This document shows, piece after piece, positions 26,418 through 35,913 of a DNA stretch of 64,000 bases. Position 1 is the stretch's first letter. Each line of letters opens with the position of its first letter. The notes under the pieces were generated by a model. It was not told where the DNA came from. It saw only the letters and a list, made by a program, of their open reading frames with translations, and did not search any database. The stretch comes from Phycicoccus sp. Soil748 (GTDB lineage Bacteria; Actinomycetota; Actinomycetes; Actinomycetales; Dermatophilaceae): the NCBI RefSeq assembly GCF_001428025.1, contig NZ_LMSC01000006.1, positions 428,582 through 492,581 of the forward strand, written 5' to 3'. Both the position numbers and the translations under genes were made by a program.

Positions 26418-26456
26418 TTGACCCTCACGCCACGGGAGGGGCCACAGTGGTCGACA
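26418..26456 (+). promoter_or_regulatory. MerR-type promoter with 19-bp spacer and dyad operator
   Basis: TTGACC (26418-26423) and CACAGT (26443-26448) are spaced by 19 bp, the over-long spacing typical of MerR-activated promoters. The spacer region contains the dyad CCCTC (26422-26426) ... GAGGG (26436-26440), a known MerR-family operator shape. The expected transcript start falls at about 26455-26456, the ATG of the MerR gene, so the mRNA is probably leaderless. Confidence 0.65.
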
Positions 26457-27232
26457 TGACCGATGGCACGCAGCTGACCACGCTCACCGTGGGCCAGGTG
26501 GCCGACCAGCTCGACCTCACGGTGCGCACCCTGCACCACTACGACGAGATCGGGCTCCTCCGGCCGAGCGAGCGCTCGCCGGCCGGCTACCGGCTCTACA
26601 CCGTCGACGACCTCGCGCGCCTGCAGCACGTCGTGGTCTACCGGCGGCTCGGGTTCACCCTGGACGAGGTCGCCCTCCTCCTCGAGCACCCCGAGAGCGT
26701 GGCCCAGCACCTGCGTCGCCAACGCGCAGCGGTCATGTCCCGGCTGGACGAGATGCGCGACCTCGTCGTGGCCATCGACCGAGCACTGGAGCGAGAGATG
26801 AACAACCAGCCAGCCACGCCCGACGACATGAAGGAGCTCTTCGGCGAGAAGTTCGAGGACGGCCAGCAGGAGGCCGAGCAGCGGTGGGGCGAGACCGAGC
26901 CGTGGAAGCAGTCGCAGGAGCGCACCAAGCACTACACCAAGGCCGACTGGGCCGAGGTGAAGGCTGAGACGGACGCCCTGCACAAGGCTTTCACCGATGC
27001 CATGGACTCGGGGGAGCCGTCCACGAGCGAGGCCGCGATGGACGCCGCCGAGATGCACCGGCAGCACATCACCAGCCGGTTCTACGACTGCTCGCCGGCG
27101 TTCCACCGCAACCTCGCCGACCTCTACACGAGCGACCCGCGCTACGAGGCGTCGTACGACGAGATCCGCCCCGGCATGTCCCGCTACGTGCGTGACGCGA
27201 TCTACGCCAACGCGGACCGCCAGGAGGCCTGA
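26456..27232 (+). CDS. TipA-like MerR family regulator with TipAS domain
   Basis: 258 residues from ATG 26456, which matches the predicted transcription start; a GTG 9 bases earlier is less likely. The N-terminal MerR winged helix is clear (V-G-Q-V-A-D-Q-L-D-L-T-V-R-T-L-H-H-Y-D-E-I-G-L-L), followed by a coiled-coil helix. Residues from about 120 onward (W-G-E-T-E-P-W-K-Q-S, Y-T-K-A-D-W, F-Y-D-C-S-P-A-F-H) match the TipAS antibiotic-recognition domain of Streptomyces TipA, which binds thiopeptides and activates its own gene. ATG 26798, preceded by gcgagag, would give the TipAS domain alone, as known for tipA. Confidence 0.82.
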   Translation: MTDGTQLTTLTVGQVADQLDLTVRTLHHYDEIGLLRPSERSPAGYRLYTVDDLARLQHVVVYRRLGFTLDEVALLLEHPESVAQHLRRQRAAVMSRLDEMRDLVVAIDRALEREMNNQPATPDDMKELFGEKFEDGQQEAEQRWGETEPWKQSQERTKHYTKADWAEVKAETDALHKAFTDAMDSGEPSTSEAAMDAAEMHRQHITSRFYDCSPAFHRNLADLYTSDPRYEASYDEIRPGMSRYVRDAIYANADRQEA

Positions 27233-27271
27233 GGCTTCCCTGGAACCCGCCACCGGCGGCAGGACGGGTAC

Positions 27272-27304
27272 GGCGCCGGCGCCCCTTCGAGGGGTGTCGG
27301 CGCC
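27272..27304 (+). terminator. Strong hairpin after the MerR gene
   Basis: Arms 27272-27286 (starting ggcgccgg) and 27290-27304 pair over 15 bp with two G-T pairs around a 3-base tcg loop. No T-run follows, which is common for actinobacterial terminators. Confidence 0.65.
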
Positions 27305-27556
27305 TTCGCGTGCGCGCCACGAAGGCGACGCGGGCTCGGGCGCTGGCTCGGCTCGCCACCGCACTTGTTGCCAGCCGATGGTCACGAGGCCCCGGACAAC
27401 GGCCTCTGGTGACGAGCTCCCGGCAACATGTCGATGGGTGTGGATGACGGTCGGGCGGGTCCTGGGGTGCGTGGGTGACGGACGGGCGGGGCGTGGGGTG
27501 CCCGAGGGTGGTCCGGGGTGTCCGGATGGTGAAGAAAGTGCGCGCTCGCCCTTCTC

Positions 27557-27585
27557 CGTTGACTGTATACAGGATACGATCCTGC
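27557..27585 (+). promoter_or_regulatory. Promoter/operator of the peptide ABC operon (CTGTATACAG)
   Basis: TTGACT (27557-27562) is a near-consensus -35 box. It overlaps a perfect 10-bp palindrome, CTGTATACAG (27561-27570). The -10 element is unclear. The GTATAC core recurs as CGTATACG (35895-35902) between the GntR gene and the lactate-permease-like gene, so the GntR protein is a candidate repressor of both. Confidence 0.5.
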
Positions 27586-27616
27586 GAATCCGGCCCACAC
27601 CCCCTGGGAGCGAACC

Positions 27617-29311
27617 ATGACCATCCGCACCGTCCTGCGCCGCCCGCTCGAGCCCCACCTGCACCCGAACCCACGCGTCCGCCCACGCCACCTGGCACTC
27701 GTGGTCGCGCTGTCCCTCACCGCCGCCGGGTGCAGCGCCGTCCAGCCGTCGTCCGGCTCGGGCTCCTCCGCCTCCTCGGCGGCCACCGGACAGGACTCGT
27801 TCGGCGACCCGGCCTCGGCCGACCAGGTCAAGGACGGTGGCACCCTCGTGATGGCGCTGTCGGCCGAGCCGGACCAGCTCGACCCGGCCCTGTCGCGAAG
27901 CCTCTACTCCCGCTATGTGTTCCACGCCATGTGCCAGAAGCTCTACGACGTGGACCAGAACGCAAAGGTCGTGCCCCAGCTCGCGACCGCGCTGCCCACC
28001 ACGAGCGCCGACGGCAAGACCGTCACCATCCCGGTGCGCGACGACATCCAGTTCGCGGACGGGACCCCCTTCAACGCCGAGGCCGTCAAGGCCACGATCG
28101 ACCGCGAGCTCACCATCGAGGGCTCGGGGCGCAAGAGCGAGCTCGGCCCGATCGCCGACGTCACCGCGAAGGACAGCAAGACGGTCGTCGTCACCCTGTC
28201 CAAGCCGTTCGCCCCCCTGACCGCGGCGCTGACCGACCGGGCCGGGATGATCGTCAGCCCCAAGGCGGCCAAGGCGCTCGGTGACAAGTTCGCGACCGCG
28301 CCGGTGTGCGTCGGTCCGTTCAAGTTCGCCAAGCGGGTCCCGCAGAACTCCATCGAGCTCGTCAAGGACCCCAAGTTCTACGACGCCGACAAGGTCCACT
28401 TCGACAAGGTGACCTACCGGATCATCACCGACGCCAGCATCCGGGCCGCCAACCTGCGCTCGGGTGACGTGCAGGTCGCCGACTCACTCTCGGCGCAGGA
28501 CGTCCCGGCGCTGCAGAAGGAGAAGAACCTGCAGGTGCTGCAGTCGCAGTCCCTGGGCTACCAGGGCGTGACGTTCAACATCGCCAACTCCGCGGGCATC
28601 GGCAACCCGCTCAAGCAGCTCGACACCCCCGAGGCGAAGGACCCGCGCATCCGTCAGGCCTTCGAGCTCGCGATCGACCGGGCGGGGCTGGTCAAGGTCG
28701 TCTTCAACGACTTCAACACCGTGGCCTGCTCGCCGATCTCGCCCAAGAGCGAGTTCTCCACCGAGGCGGCGCAGAAGTGCACGCCGCACGACCCCGCCAA
28801 GGCGAAGCAGCTGCTCAAGGAGGCCGGCGTCACCACGCCGGTGAAGATCCCCATGATCACCTCCAACAACCCCGACAGCCTGCGCCTCGCCCAGGCGCTG
28901 CAGTCGATGGTCAAGGAGGGCGGCTTCGACCTGCAGATCAAGCCGGTGGAGTACGCGTCGCTGCTCGACCAGCAGGACCGTGGCGACTTCTCCCTGCTCC
29001 AGCTCGGCTGGTCGGGCCGCATCGACCCGGACGCCAACATCACCAACTTCGTCGGCACCGGTGGCAGCCAGAACGTCGCAGGGTTCAGCGACAAGGCCGT
29101 CGATGCCCTGCTGGACAAGGCCCGCGAGTCGAACGACCTGGCTGAGCGCAAGGACCTCTACGGCCAGGTCGTCGACAAGCTGCACCAGAGCGACCCGCTG
29201 ATCTACCTCTACCGCCAGCGCAACCTCACCGGGGTCTCGACGTCGGTCAAGGGCGTCCAGGTCTTCCCCGACGGCGTCGTGCGTCTCGGGTTCGCCGGGA
29301 TGGCCAAGTAG
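27617..29311 (+). CDS. Peptide/dipeptide ABC transporter, substrate-binding lipoprotein
   Basis: 564 residues. A long basic N-terminus leads to a signal with lipobox T-A-A-G-C, lipidated Cys at residue 39, then a Ser/Gly-rich linker. The mature domain is SBP_bac_5 (DppA/OppA type): G-G-T-L-V-M-A-L-S-A-E-P-D-Q-L-D-P, V-P-Q-L-A-T-A-L-P, F-A-D-G-T-P-F-N-A-E-A-V, and E-L-A-I-D-R. It captures oligopeptides or peptide-like ligands at the outer face of the membrane. It is the first gene of a six-gene operon with the usual binding protein, permease, permease, ATPase, ATPase order. Confidence 0.9.
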   Translation: MTIRTVLRRPLEPHLHPNPRVRPRHLALVVALSLTAAGCSAVQPSSGSGSSASSAATGQDSFGDPASADQVKDGGTLVMALSAEPDQLDPALSRSLYSRYVFHAMCQKLYDVDQNAKVVPQLATALPTTSADGKTVTIPVRDDIQFADGTPFNAEAVKATIDRELTIEGSGRKSELGPIADVTAKDSKTVVVTLSKPFAPLTAALTDRAGMIVSPKAAKALGDKFATAPVCVGPFKFAKRVPQNSIELVKDPKFYDADKVHFDKVTYRIITDASIRAANLRSGDVQVADSLSAQDVPALQKEKNLQVLQSQSLGYQGVTFNIANSAGIGNPLKQLDTPEAKDPRIRQAFELAIDRAGLVKVVFNDFNTVACSPISPKSEFSTEAAQKCTPHDPAKAKQLLKEAGVTTPVKIPMITSNNPDSLRLAQALQSMVKEGGFDLQIKPVEYASLLDQQDRGDFSLLQLGWSGRIDPDANITNFVGTGGSQNVAGFSDKAVDALLDKARESNDLAERKDLYGQVVDKLHQSDPLIYLYRQRNLTGVSTSVKGVQVFPDGVVRLGFAGMAK

Positions 29312-29316
29312 CCGCC

Positions 29317-30273
29317 GTGCGCAGCTACCTGCTCAACCGGGCCTGGCAGTCGCTGGTGACCCTGGTCCTGGCCACCGTGGTCGTCTTCCTGGGCGTGCGC
29401 GCCCTCCCGGGGGACCCGGCCCTCGCCCTCGCGGGCGAGGACCGGACCCCGGAGGCCCTGGCCGCGATCCGGGAGCGCTACGGCCTCGACCAGCCCCTGC
29501 CGCTGCAGTTCTGGCACTTCGTCAGCAACGCGGCGCACGGTGACCTCGGCACCTCGGTGCGCACCGGCCAGAGCGTCAACGACATGCTGCGGACGGCGCT
29601 GCCCGTGACCCTCGAGCTGTCCCTGCTCGCCATCGCGATCGCCGTGGTGCTCGGTGTGGGTGCCGGTGTGGTGGCAGCGGTACGGCGCGGCCGGCCGGCC
29701 GAGTGGGTCGCCAACGCGTTCGCGCTGCTGGGCCTGTCCGTGCCGCACTTCTGGCTCGGCCTCATCGCGATCCTCTACCTGTCGGTCGCCACCGGGCTGT
29801 TCCCGGCCTCGGGCTTCGTGCCGCTGGGGGAGGACCCGGTCTCCAACCTGCACCACGTCATCCTGCCGGCCCTGATCCTCGGCACCGGGCTCTCGGCGGT
29901 GATCATGCGGCAGACGAGGTCCTCGATGCTCGACTCGCTGTCCACGGACTACGTGCGCACCGCCGAGGCGAAGGGCCTGCGCCCCAGCGTCGTCGTCCGA
30001 CGGCACGCCCTGCGCAACAGCCTGATCGTCGTCGTCACCATCGTCGGCCTGCAGCTGGGAGGGCTCATCTCGGGTGCGGTCGTCACCGAGCAGATCTTCG
30101 GCCTGCCGGGCTTCGGGAAGATGACGATCGACGCCGTCTTCCAGCGCGACTACCCCGTCATCCAGGCCGTCGTGCTGGTGACGGCCACCGCGTACATCGT
30201 CATCAACTTCGCGGTCGACCTGCTCTACTCGATCATCGACCCGCGGGTCCGCGTCACCGGAGAGGCCTCATGA
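29317..30273 (+). CDS. Peptide ABC transporter permease, DppB-like
   Basis: 318 residues, GTG start 5 bases after the binding-protein stop. The DppB N-terminus (M-R-S-Y-L-L-N-R-A-W-Q-S, then G-D-P-A near residue 32), six transmembrane helices and the EAA loop D-Y-V-R-T-A-E-A-K-G-L near residue 212 are visible. It ends in an ATGA overlap with the second permease. Confidence 0.92.
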   Translation: MRSYLLNRAWQSLVTLVLATVVVFLGVRALPGDPALALAGEDRTPEALAAIRERYGLDQPLPLQFWHFVSNAAHGDLGTSVRTGQSVNDMLRTALPVTLELSLLAIAIAVVLGVGAGVVAAVRRGRPAEWVANAFALLGLSVPHFWLGLIAILYLSVATGLFPASGFVPLGEDPVSNLHHVILPALILGTGLSAVIMRQTRSSMLDSLSTDYVRTAEAKGLRPSVVVRRHALRNSLIVVVTIVGLQLGGLISGAVVTEQIFGLPGFGKMTIDAVFQRDYPVIQAVVLVTATAYIVINFAVDLLYSIIDPRVRVTGEAS

Positions 30274-31183
30274 GCGTCGACACCGCCCTGCCGCCCGCGG
30301 CCTCGCCGGCGGACCCCGACCCGACCTCGGCGCCGAGACCCGAGGCTTCGCAAGGGTCGCGCGTCCTGCGCCGCCTGCGCCGCAACCCGCTCGCGCTCGT
30401 GAGCTTCGCCGTCCTGGCGGTCGCCATCGTGGTCGCGGTCCTCGCACCGTGGATCGCGCCGTACGCCCCTGAGCAGACCGACTTCGCCAACACCCTGGCG
30501 CCGCCCGGTACGGCGGGTCACGTCCTGGGGACCGACGACCTCGGGCGCGATGTGCTGTCGCGGATCATCCTCGGCAGCCGCGCGTCGCTGGAGGTGGCCG
30601 CGCTCGCGGTCTTCACCGCGCTGGTCATCGGCGTGCCGCTCGGCCTCGTCGCGGGCTACTTCCGTGCAGCCGACGCGGTCATCTCCCGGCTCACCGACCT
30701 GCTGCTGGCGTTCCCGTTCCTCATCCTTGCGGTCGGCTTCGCCGCCATCCGCGGGGCCAGCCTCGGCAACGCGGCGGTCGCCATCGGCATCGCCCAGATC
30801 CCAGGCGTCATCCGTGTGGTGCGCTCGGATGCTTTGCGGCTCAAGGGACTCGACTTCGTCGCGGCCGCGGTCGTCGACGGTGCGAGCGACCTGTGGGTGC
30901 TGCGGCGGCACATCCTGCCCAACGCCACGTCCGTGGTCCTCGTGCAGGCGACCGTGGCCATCCCTGCCGCGATCCTCGGCGAGGCGGTCCTGTCCTTCCT
31001 CGGGCTCGGTATCCAACCGCCCTCGCCGAGCCTCGGGACCATGCTCGCCAACGCCCAGCAGTTCGCGGCACGTGCCCCCTGGGCAGCCGTCCTGCCCGGC
31101 GTCGCGATCATGGTGCTGGCCCTGGCGTTCAACGTGTTCGGCGACAGCCTGCGCGACGCCCTCGACCCGAAGGCGAGCCGCCG

Positions 31184-31187
<4 letters not shown>
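30270..31187 (+). CDS. Peptide ABC transporter permease, DppC-like
   Basis: 305 residues. A Pro/Ala-rich N-terminal tail of about 35 residues precedes R-L-R-R-N-P-L-A-L-V-S-F and six transmembrane helices. The DppC signature H-V-L-G-T-D-D-L-G-R-D-V-L-S-R is at about residue 84, and the EAA-like loop D-F-V-A-A-A-V-V-D-G-A lies near residue 195. It overlaps both neighbours by 4 bases. Confidence 0.92.
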
Positions 31188-32283
<1,096 letters not shown>

Positions 32284-32287
<4 letters not shown>

Positions 32288-33396
32288 GCACCGTCCCGAC
32301 CCAGGGCGCCCCGCGCCCCGACGCGCCGGAGCAGGTGCACGACCAGCCGGTCGTCCTCGAGCTCGAGGACCTGGCCATGCACTACGGCCCGGTGAGGGCG
32401 GTCGACGGCGTCAGCCTGCAGATCCGGCGCGGCCAGGTGACCGCGCTCGTGGGCGAGAGCGGGTCCGGTAAGTCCACCGTCGGCCGCTGCATCGTGCGGC
32501 TGGTGGAGCCCACCGCTGGGGCTGTGCGCCTGGCCGGCGCCGATGTGACCCACCTGTCCCGGGGACAGATGCGCCAGCACCGCCGCGACGTCTCCATCGT
32601 GTTCCAGGACCCGGCGGGCTCGCTCGACCCCCGCATGCTGGTCGGTGACGTCATCGCAGAGCCGTTGCGGCTGCAGGGGTCCCGGCTCTCACGCCAGGAG
32701 CGTTCCCAGCGGGTGAGCGACGGCCTGCGTCGCGTGGGGCTGCGGCCCGAGGTGGCCAAGCGCTACCCGCACGAGCTCTCCGGTGGCCAGCGCCAGCGGG
32801 TGAGCATCGCGCGGGCGCTCATGTCCGAGCCGACGCTGCTCGTGGCCGACGAGCCGACCAGTGCGCTCGACGTGTCGGTGCAGGCGTCGGTGCTCAACCT
32901 GCTCGCCGACCTGCAGCGCGACATCGGCTTCGCGTGCCTGTTCATCACCCACGACCTGTCGGCGGTGGAGTACCTCGCCGACGACATCGCGGTGATGTAC
33001 CTCGGGCAGCTGGTCGAGCAGGGCACACGGGAGGAGATCTTCGCCCACCCGCGGCACCCGTACACCCAGGCCCTCCTCGCGGCCGCGCCGGTGGCCGACC
33101 CCGCGAAGCAGCGGGCTCGGACCCCGGTCCTGCTCGGCGACGACCTTCCGTCGGCGATGGACCCGCCGTCGGGGTGCCGCTTCCACACCCGGTGCCCCGT
33201 CGCCGTACCCCGCTGTGCCGAGGAGGTGCCCACGCTGAGGAAGGTGGGGGGCGCGACCGTGGCCTGCCACCTCGTCGAGGACGATGGGACCGGCCCCGAC
33301 ATCCGCAGCGCCGCCGGCACGGTCGAGGCCGCCGGCACGGCTGCCCCGGCAGCCACTGCTCCCGAAACCGCAACCACGACAGGACGTCCCGCATGA
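32284..33396 (+). CDS. Peptide ABC transporter ATPase, DppF-like
   Basis: 370 residues. Walker A G-E-S-G-S-G-K-S, Q-loop F-Q-D-P, signature L-S-G-G-Q-R-Q-R and Walker B L-L-V-A-D-E-P-T-S-A-L are canonical. The C-terminal Cys region (G-C-R-F-H-T-R-C-P, R-C-A, A-C-H) is followed by an Ala/Thr/Glu-rich tail of about 35 residues that most family members lack. It overlaps the gamma-glutamyltransferase-like gene by 4 bases, so the hydrolase belongs to the same operon. Confidence 0.92.
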
Positions 33397-35177
33397 GCTT
33401 CACCACCCGGCCGACGCTCGAGGGCACGTTCGGCATGGTCTCCTCGACGCACTGGATCGCCTCGCAGGCGGCCATGCGCGAGCTCGAGCTCGGGGGCAAC
33501 GCCTTCGATGCGGCGGTCTGCGCCGGCTTCGTGCTGCAGGTCGTCGAGCCGCACCTCAACGGTCCCGGCGGCGACATGCCGGCGGTCATCGCCACGGCCG
33601 ACGACCCGACGCCTCGGGTGCTCTGCGGCCAGGGCCCGGCGCCTGCCGGAGCGACCATCGAGCACTACCGGTCGGAGGGGCTCGACCTGGTGCCCGGATC
33701 CGGTCCCCTCGCGGCAGCGGTGCCCGGGGCGGTCGATGCCTGGCTGCTCATGCTCCGCGACCACGGCACCCGCTCGCTCGAGGACGTTCTCGCACCGGCC
33801 ATCGGTTACGCCCGCCACGGCCACCCGCTCCTGGGCAGGGTGAGCTCGACCGTCGAGACGGTGCGCGACCTCTTCGAGGAGGACTGGCACACCTCGGCCG
33901 ACCTGTGGCTGAAGGACGGCAGGGCTCCCGAGCCCGGCGCCCTCTTCAAGAACCCGAGGTGGGCCGACACACTCGACCGGCTGGTCGCCGAAGGCCGTGC
34001 CGCCGGGTCCACCCGGGAGGCGCAGGTCGACGGCGCCCGCAGGGCCTGGAGCGAGGGATTCGTCGCCGAGGCGGTGGATGCGTTCTCCCGCAAGGCGTTC
34101 CGTGACTCCAGCGGTGAGGCGCACGGCGGCCTCATCACCGGTGCGGACATGGCTGCGTTCAGCGCGACCTGGGAGGAGCCGGCCACGATCGAGTGGCGCG
34201 GCCACACCATCGCCAAGACCCGCGCCTGGGGTCAGGGGCCTGCGCTGCTCCAGACCCTGCGCACCCTCGACGCGCTCGGCGACCCGGCGGCCCTCGACCC
34301 GTCGACGGCCGCCGGCATCCACGCCGCGGCCGAGGTGCTCAAGCTCTCCTTCGCCGACCGCGAGGCGTGGTACGGCGACGTCGACGTTCCGCTGGAAACC
34401 CTTCTCTCGCAGGAGTATGCGGCCGAGCGCGCCGGGCTCGTGGGCGACACCGCGTCGCTCGAGCTGCGCCCAGGCAGCCCCGACGGGCGCGAGCCCGCCG
34501 TCGCGGCATACGTCCGTGGGGTGGGGGCTCCGCAGGCTGAGGGTGACGCCACCACGGGGGAGCCGACGGTGGCGCCCACGGGGGTGACCCGTGGCGACAC
34601 GTGCCACGTCGACGTGGTCGACCGGTGGGGCAACATGGTCTCGGCGACTCCGAGCGGCGGCTGGCTGCAGAGCTCACCCACCATCCCCGAGCTCGGGTTC
34701 TGCCTCGGCAGCCGGATGCAGATGTTCTGGCTGGAGGAGGGGCTGCCGTCGTCGTTGGCGCCCGGTCGCCGTCCGCGCACGACGCTGACCCCGACCCTCG
34801 TGCTGCGAGACGGGTTGCCCTACATGGCCTGCGGCTCACCCGGCGGGGACCAGCAGGACCAGTGGCAGCTGGTGTTCCTGCTTCGCCACCTCGTGGGCGG
34901 CCAAGAGCTCCAGGACGCCATCGACGCGCCGTCATGGCACACCACGAGCTTCCCCGGGTCGTTCTACCCGCGGCAGAGCGAGCCCGGCGTAGTCGTCGCC
35001 GAGGACCGCGTCGGGGCCGACGTCATCGCCGGTCTGGAGTCCCGCGGTCACACCGTGCGTGTCTCCGACCCTTGGAGCCTGGGGCGCCTGTGCGCGGTGA
35101 CCCGCGACGCCGGGACCGGGCTGCTCCGCGCCGGCGCGAACCCGCGAGGGATGCAGGGCTATGCCGTGGGGCGCTGA
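33393..35177 (+). CDS. Gamma-glutamyltransferase family Ntn-hydrolase
   Basis: 594 residues. The family pattern S-T-H-W-I-A-S-Q-A-A near residue 18, the N-G-P-G-G-D motif at about 57-62, and the autoprocessing site G-D-T-C-H with the candidate nucleophile Thr403 are visible. A second-subunit G-S-P-G-G-D motif lies near residue 484. There is no signal peptide, so it should act in the cytoplasm on imported substrate. Coupling to the peptide transporter suggests hydrolysis of gamma-glutamyl peptides such as glutathione conjugates after uptake. The stop is only 3 bases from the convergent GntR stop. Confidence 0.85.
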   Translation: MSFTTRPTLEGTFGMVSSTHWIASQAAMRELELGGNAFDAAVCAGFVLQVVEPHLNGPGGDMPAVIATADDPTPRVLCGQGPAPAGATIEHYRSEGLDLVPGSGPLAAAVPGAVDAWLLMLRDHGTRSLEDVLAPAIGYARHGHPLLGRVSSTVETVRDLFEEDWHTSADLWLKDGRAPEPGALFKNPRWADTLDRLVAEGRAAGSTREAQVDGARRAWSEGFVAEAVDAFSRKAFRDSSGEAHGGLITGADMAAFSATWEEPATIEWRGHTIAKTRAWGQGPALLQTLRTLDALGDPAALDPSTAAGIHAAAEVLKLSFADREAWYGDVDVPLETLLSQEYAAERAGLVGDTASLELRPGSPDGREPAVAAYVRGVGAPQAEGDATTGEPTVAPTGVTRGDTCHVDVVDRWGNMVSATPSGGWLQSSPTIPELGFCLGSRMQMFWLEEGLPSSLAPGRRPRTTLTPTLVLRDGLPYMACGSPGGDQQDQWQLVFLLRHLVGGQELQDAIDAPSWHTTSFPGSFYPRQSEPGVVVAEDRVGADVIAGLESRGHTVRVSDPWSLGRLCAVTRDAGTGLLRAGANPRGMQGYAVGR

Positions 35178-35180
35178 GCC

Positions 35181-35852
35181 TCAGCCGGCGTCCTCGAGGT
35201 TGTCGACGGCCGCCTGCGCAGCCGCCGCGACGTGGGCGTGGGCGGCTGCCTCGGCCTCGTCGGGGTCGTGCGCCTCGATCGCATCGACGAGCCGGATGTG
35301 CTCCTGCCACGAGTGGGGTGCCCGGTGGGCCGCGCCGATGCGGAAGATCCAGTGCACGTGGAGGTACAGCGCGGCGGAGATCGAGGAGAGCCAACGGTTT
35401 CCGCTGATCTCGATCACCCGCAGGTGCAGGTCGCTGTTGAGCTGCGCGACGCGGGACAGGTCGTCCTCCTCGGTCGCCCGGCGCGCGTCGTCGAGCAGTG
35501 ACCGCAGTGCCGCGACGTCCTGCGGGGTGGCGCGCTCGGCGGCCATCCGCGCCGCGACCGTCTCCAGGCTCGAGCGCACCGCGAAGAGGTCGGCCACGGT
35601 CGAGGCGTCCGGCGTCGCGACGACCGCGCCCTTGCGCGGCACCATCGTGACCAGCCCGTCGGCCTCGACCACCCGCAGGGCCTCCCGCACGGGGTTGCGC
35701 GACACCCCGAAGTCGGCCGCGAGGCGCTCCTCCGTGAGCCGCTGCCCCGGCGGGTAGTCCCCGTCCACGATCCGGCGGCGCAGCTCGGCGAGCACCTGCT
35801 CGCGCAGAGCCAGGTGCTGGCTGCCGATCGTGTGCCCCATCCCGGTGGCCAT
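35181..35852 (-). CDS. GntR family regulator (FadR/FCD subfamily)
   Basis: 223 residues from ATG 35852, preceded by ggaggg. Longer in-frame starts would run through the divergent promoter and are rejected. The N-terminal winged helix (L-R-E-Q-V-L-A-E-L-R-R-R-I-V-D-G-D-Y-P-P-G-Q-R-L-T-E, S-R-N-P-V-R-E-A-L-R) is followed by an FCD domain with metal-type histidines (D-L-H near residue 146, H near 171 and 191). FCD regulators commonly sense organic acids such as lactate or glycolate. It is divergent from the permease gene, the usual arrangement for a local regulator, and its candidate operator core GTATAC also occurs before the peptide operon. Confidence 0.88.
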   Translation of the reverse strand: MATGMGHTIGSQHLALREQVLAELRRRIVDGDYPPGQRLTEERLAADFGVSRNPVREALRVVEADGLVTMVPRKGAVVATPDASTVADLFAVRSSLETVAARMAAERATPQDVAALRSLLDDARRATEEDDLSRVAQLNSDLHLRVIEISGNRWLSSISAALYLHVHWIFRIGAAHRAPHSWQEHIRLVDAIEAHDPDEAEAAAHAHVAAAAQAAVDNLEDAG

Positions 35853-35913
35853 CGCCCCTCCCTCCGTCCGCGGCGGCGCGCTTGCCACGTCGTCCGTATA
35901 CGAAAGACAATCT
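35853..35913. promoter_or_regulatory. Divergent GntR/permease control region with CGTATACG palindrome
   Basis: This 61-bp gap separates the GntR and permease starts and must contain both promoters. It holds the perfect palindrome CGTATACG (35895-35902), 12 bp upstream of the permease ATG. FCD-type GntR proteins often bind sites with a T-x-GT-...-AC-x-A core, which this fits in part. Confidence 0.5.

Larger units (their letters stand above)
27233..27616. other. Intergenic region with terminator and peptide-operon promoter
   Basis: No gene is seen in these 384 bases. A 15-bp hairpin (27272-27304) ends the MerR transcript. The right part becomes less GC-rich and holds TTGACT (27557-27562), a good -35 box, and a GTATAC palindrome just before the start of the peptide-transporter operon. 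The middle part shows no recognisable signal. Confidence 0.6.

Noticed and set aside
25250-28399. 1049-codon minus-strand open frame opposite the livM, MerR and peptide-binding protein genes
   Set aside because: Antisense to three recognisable genes; no domain or plausible start.
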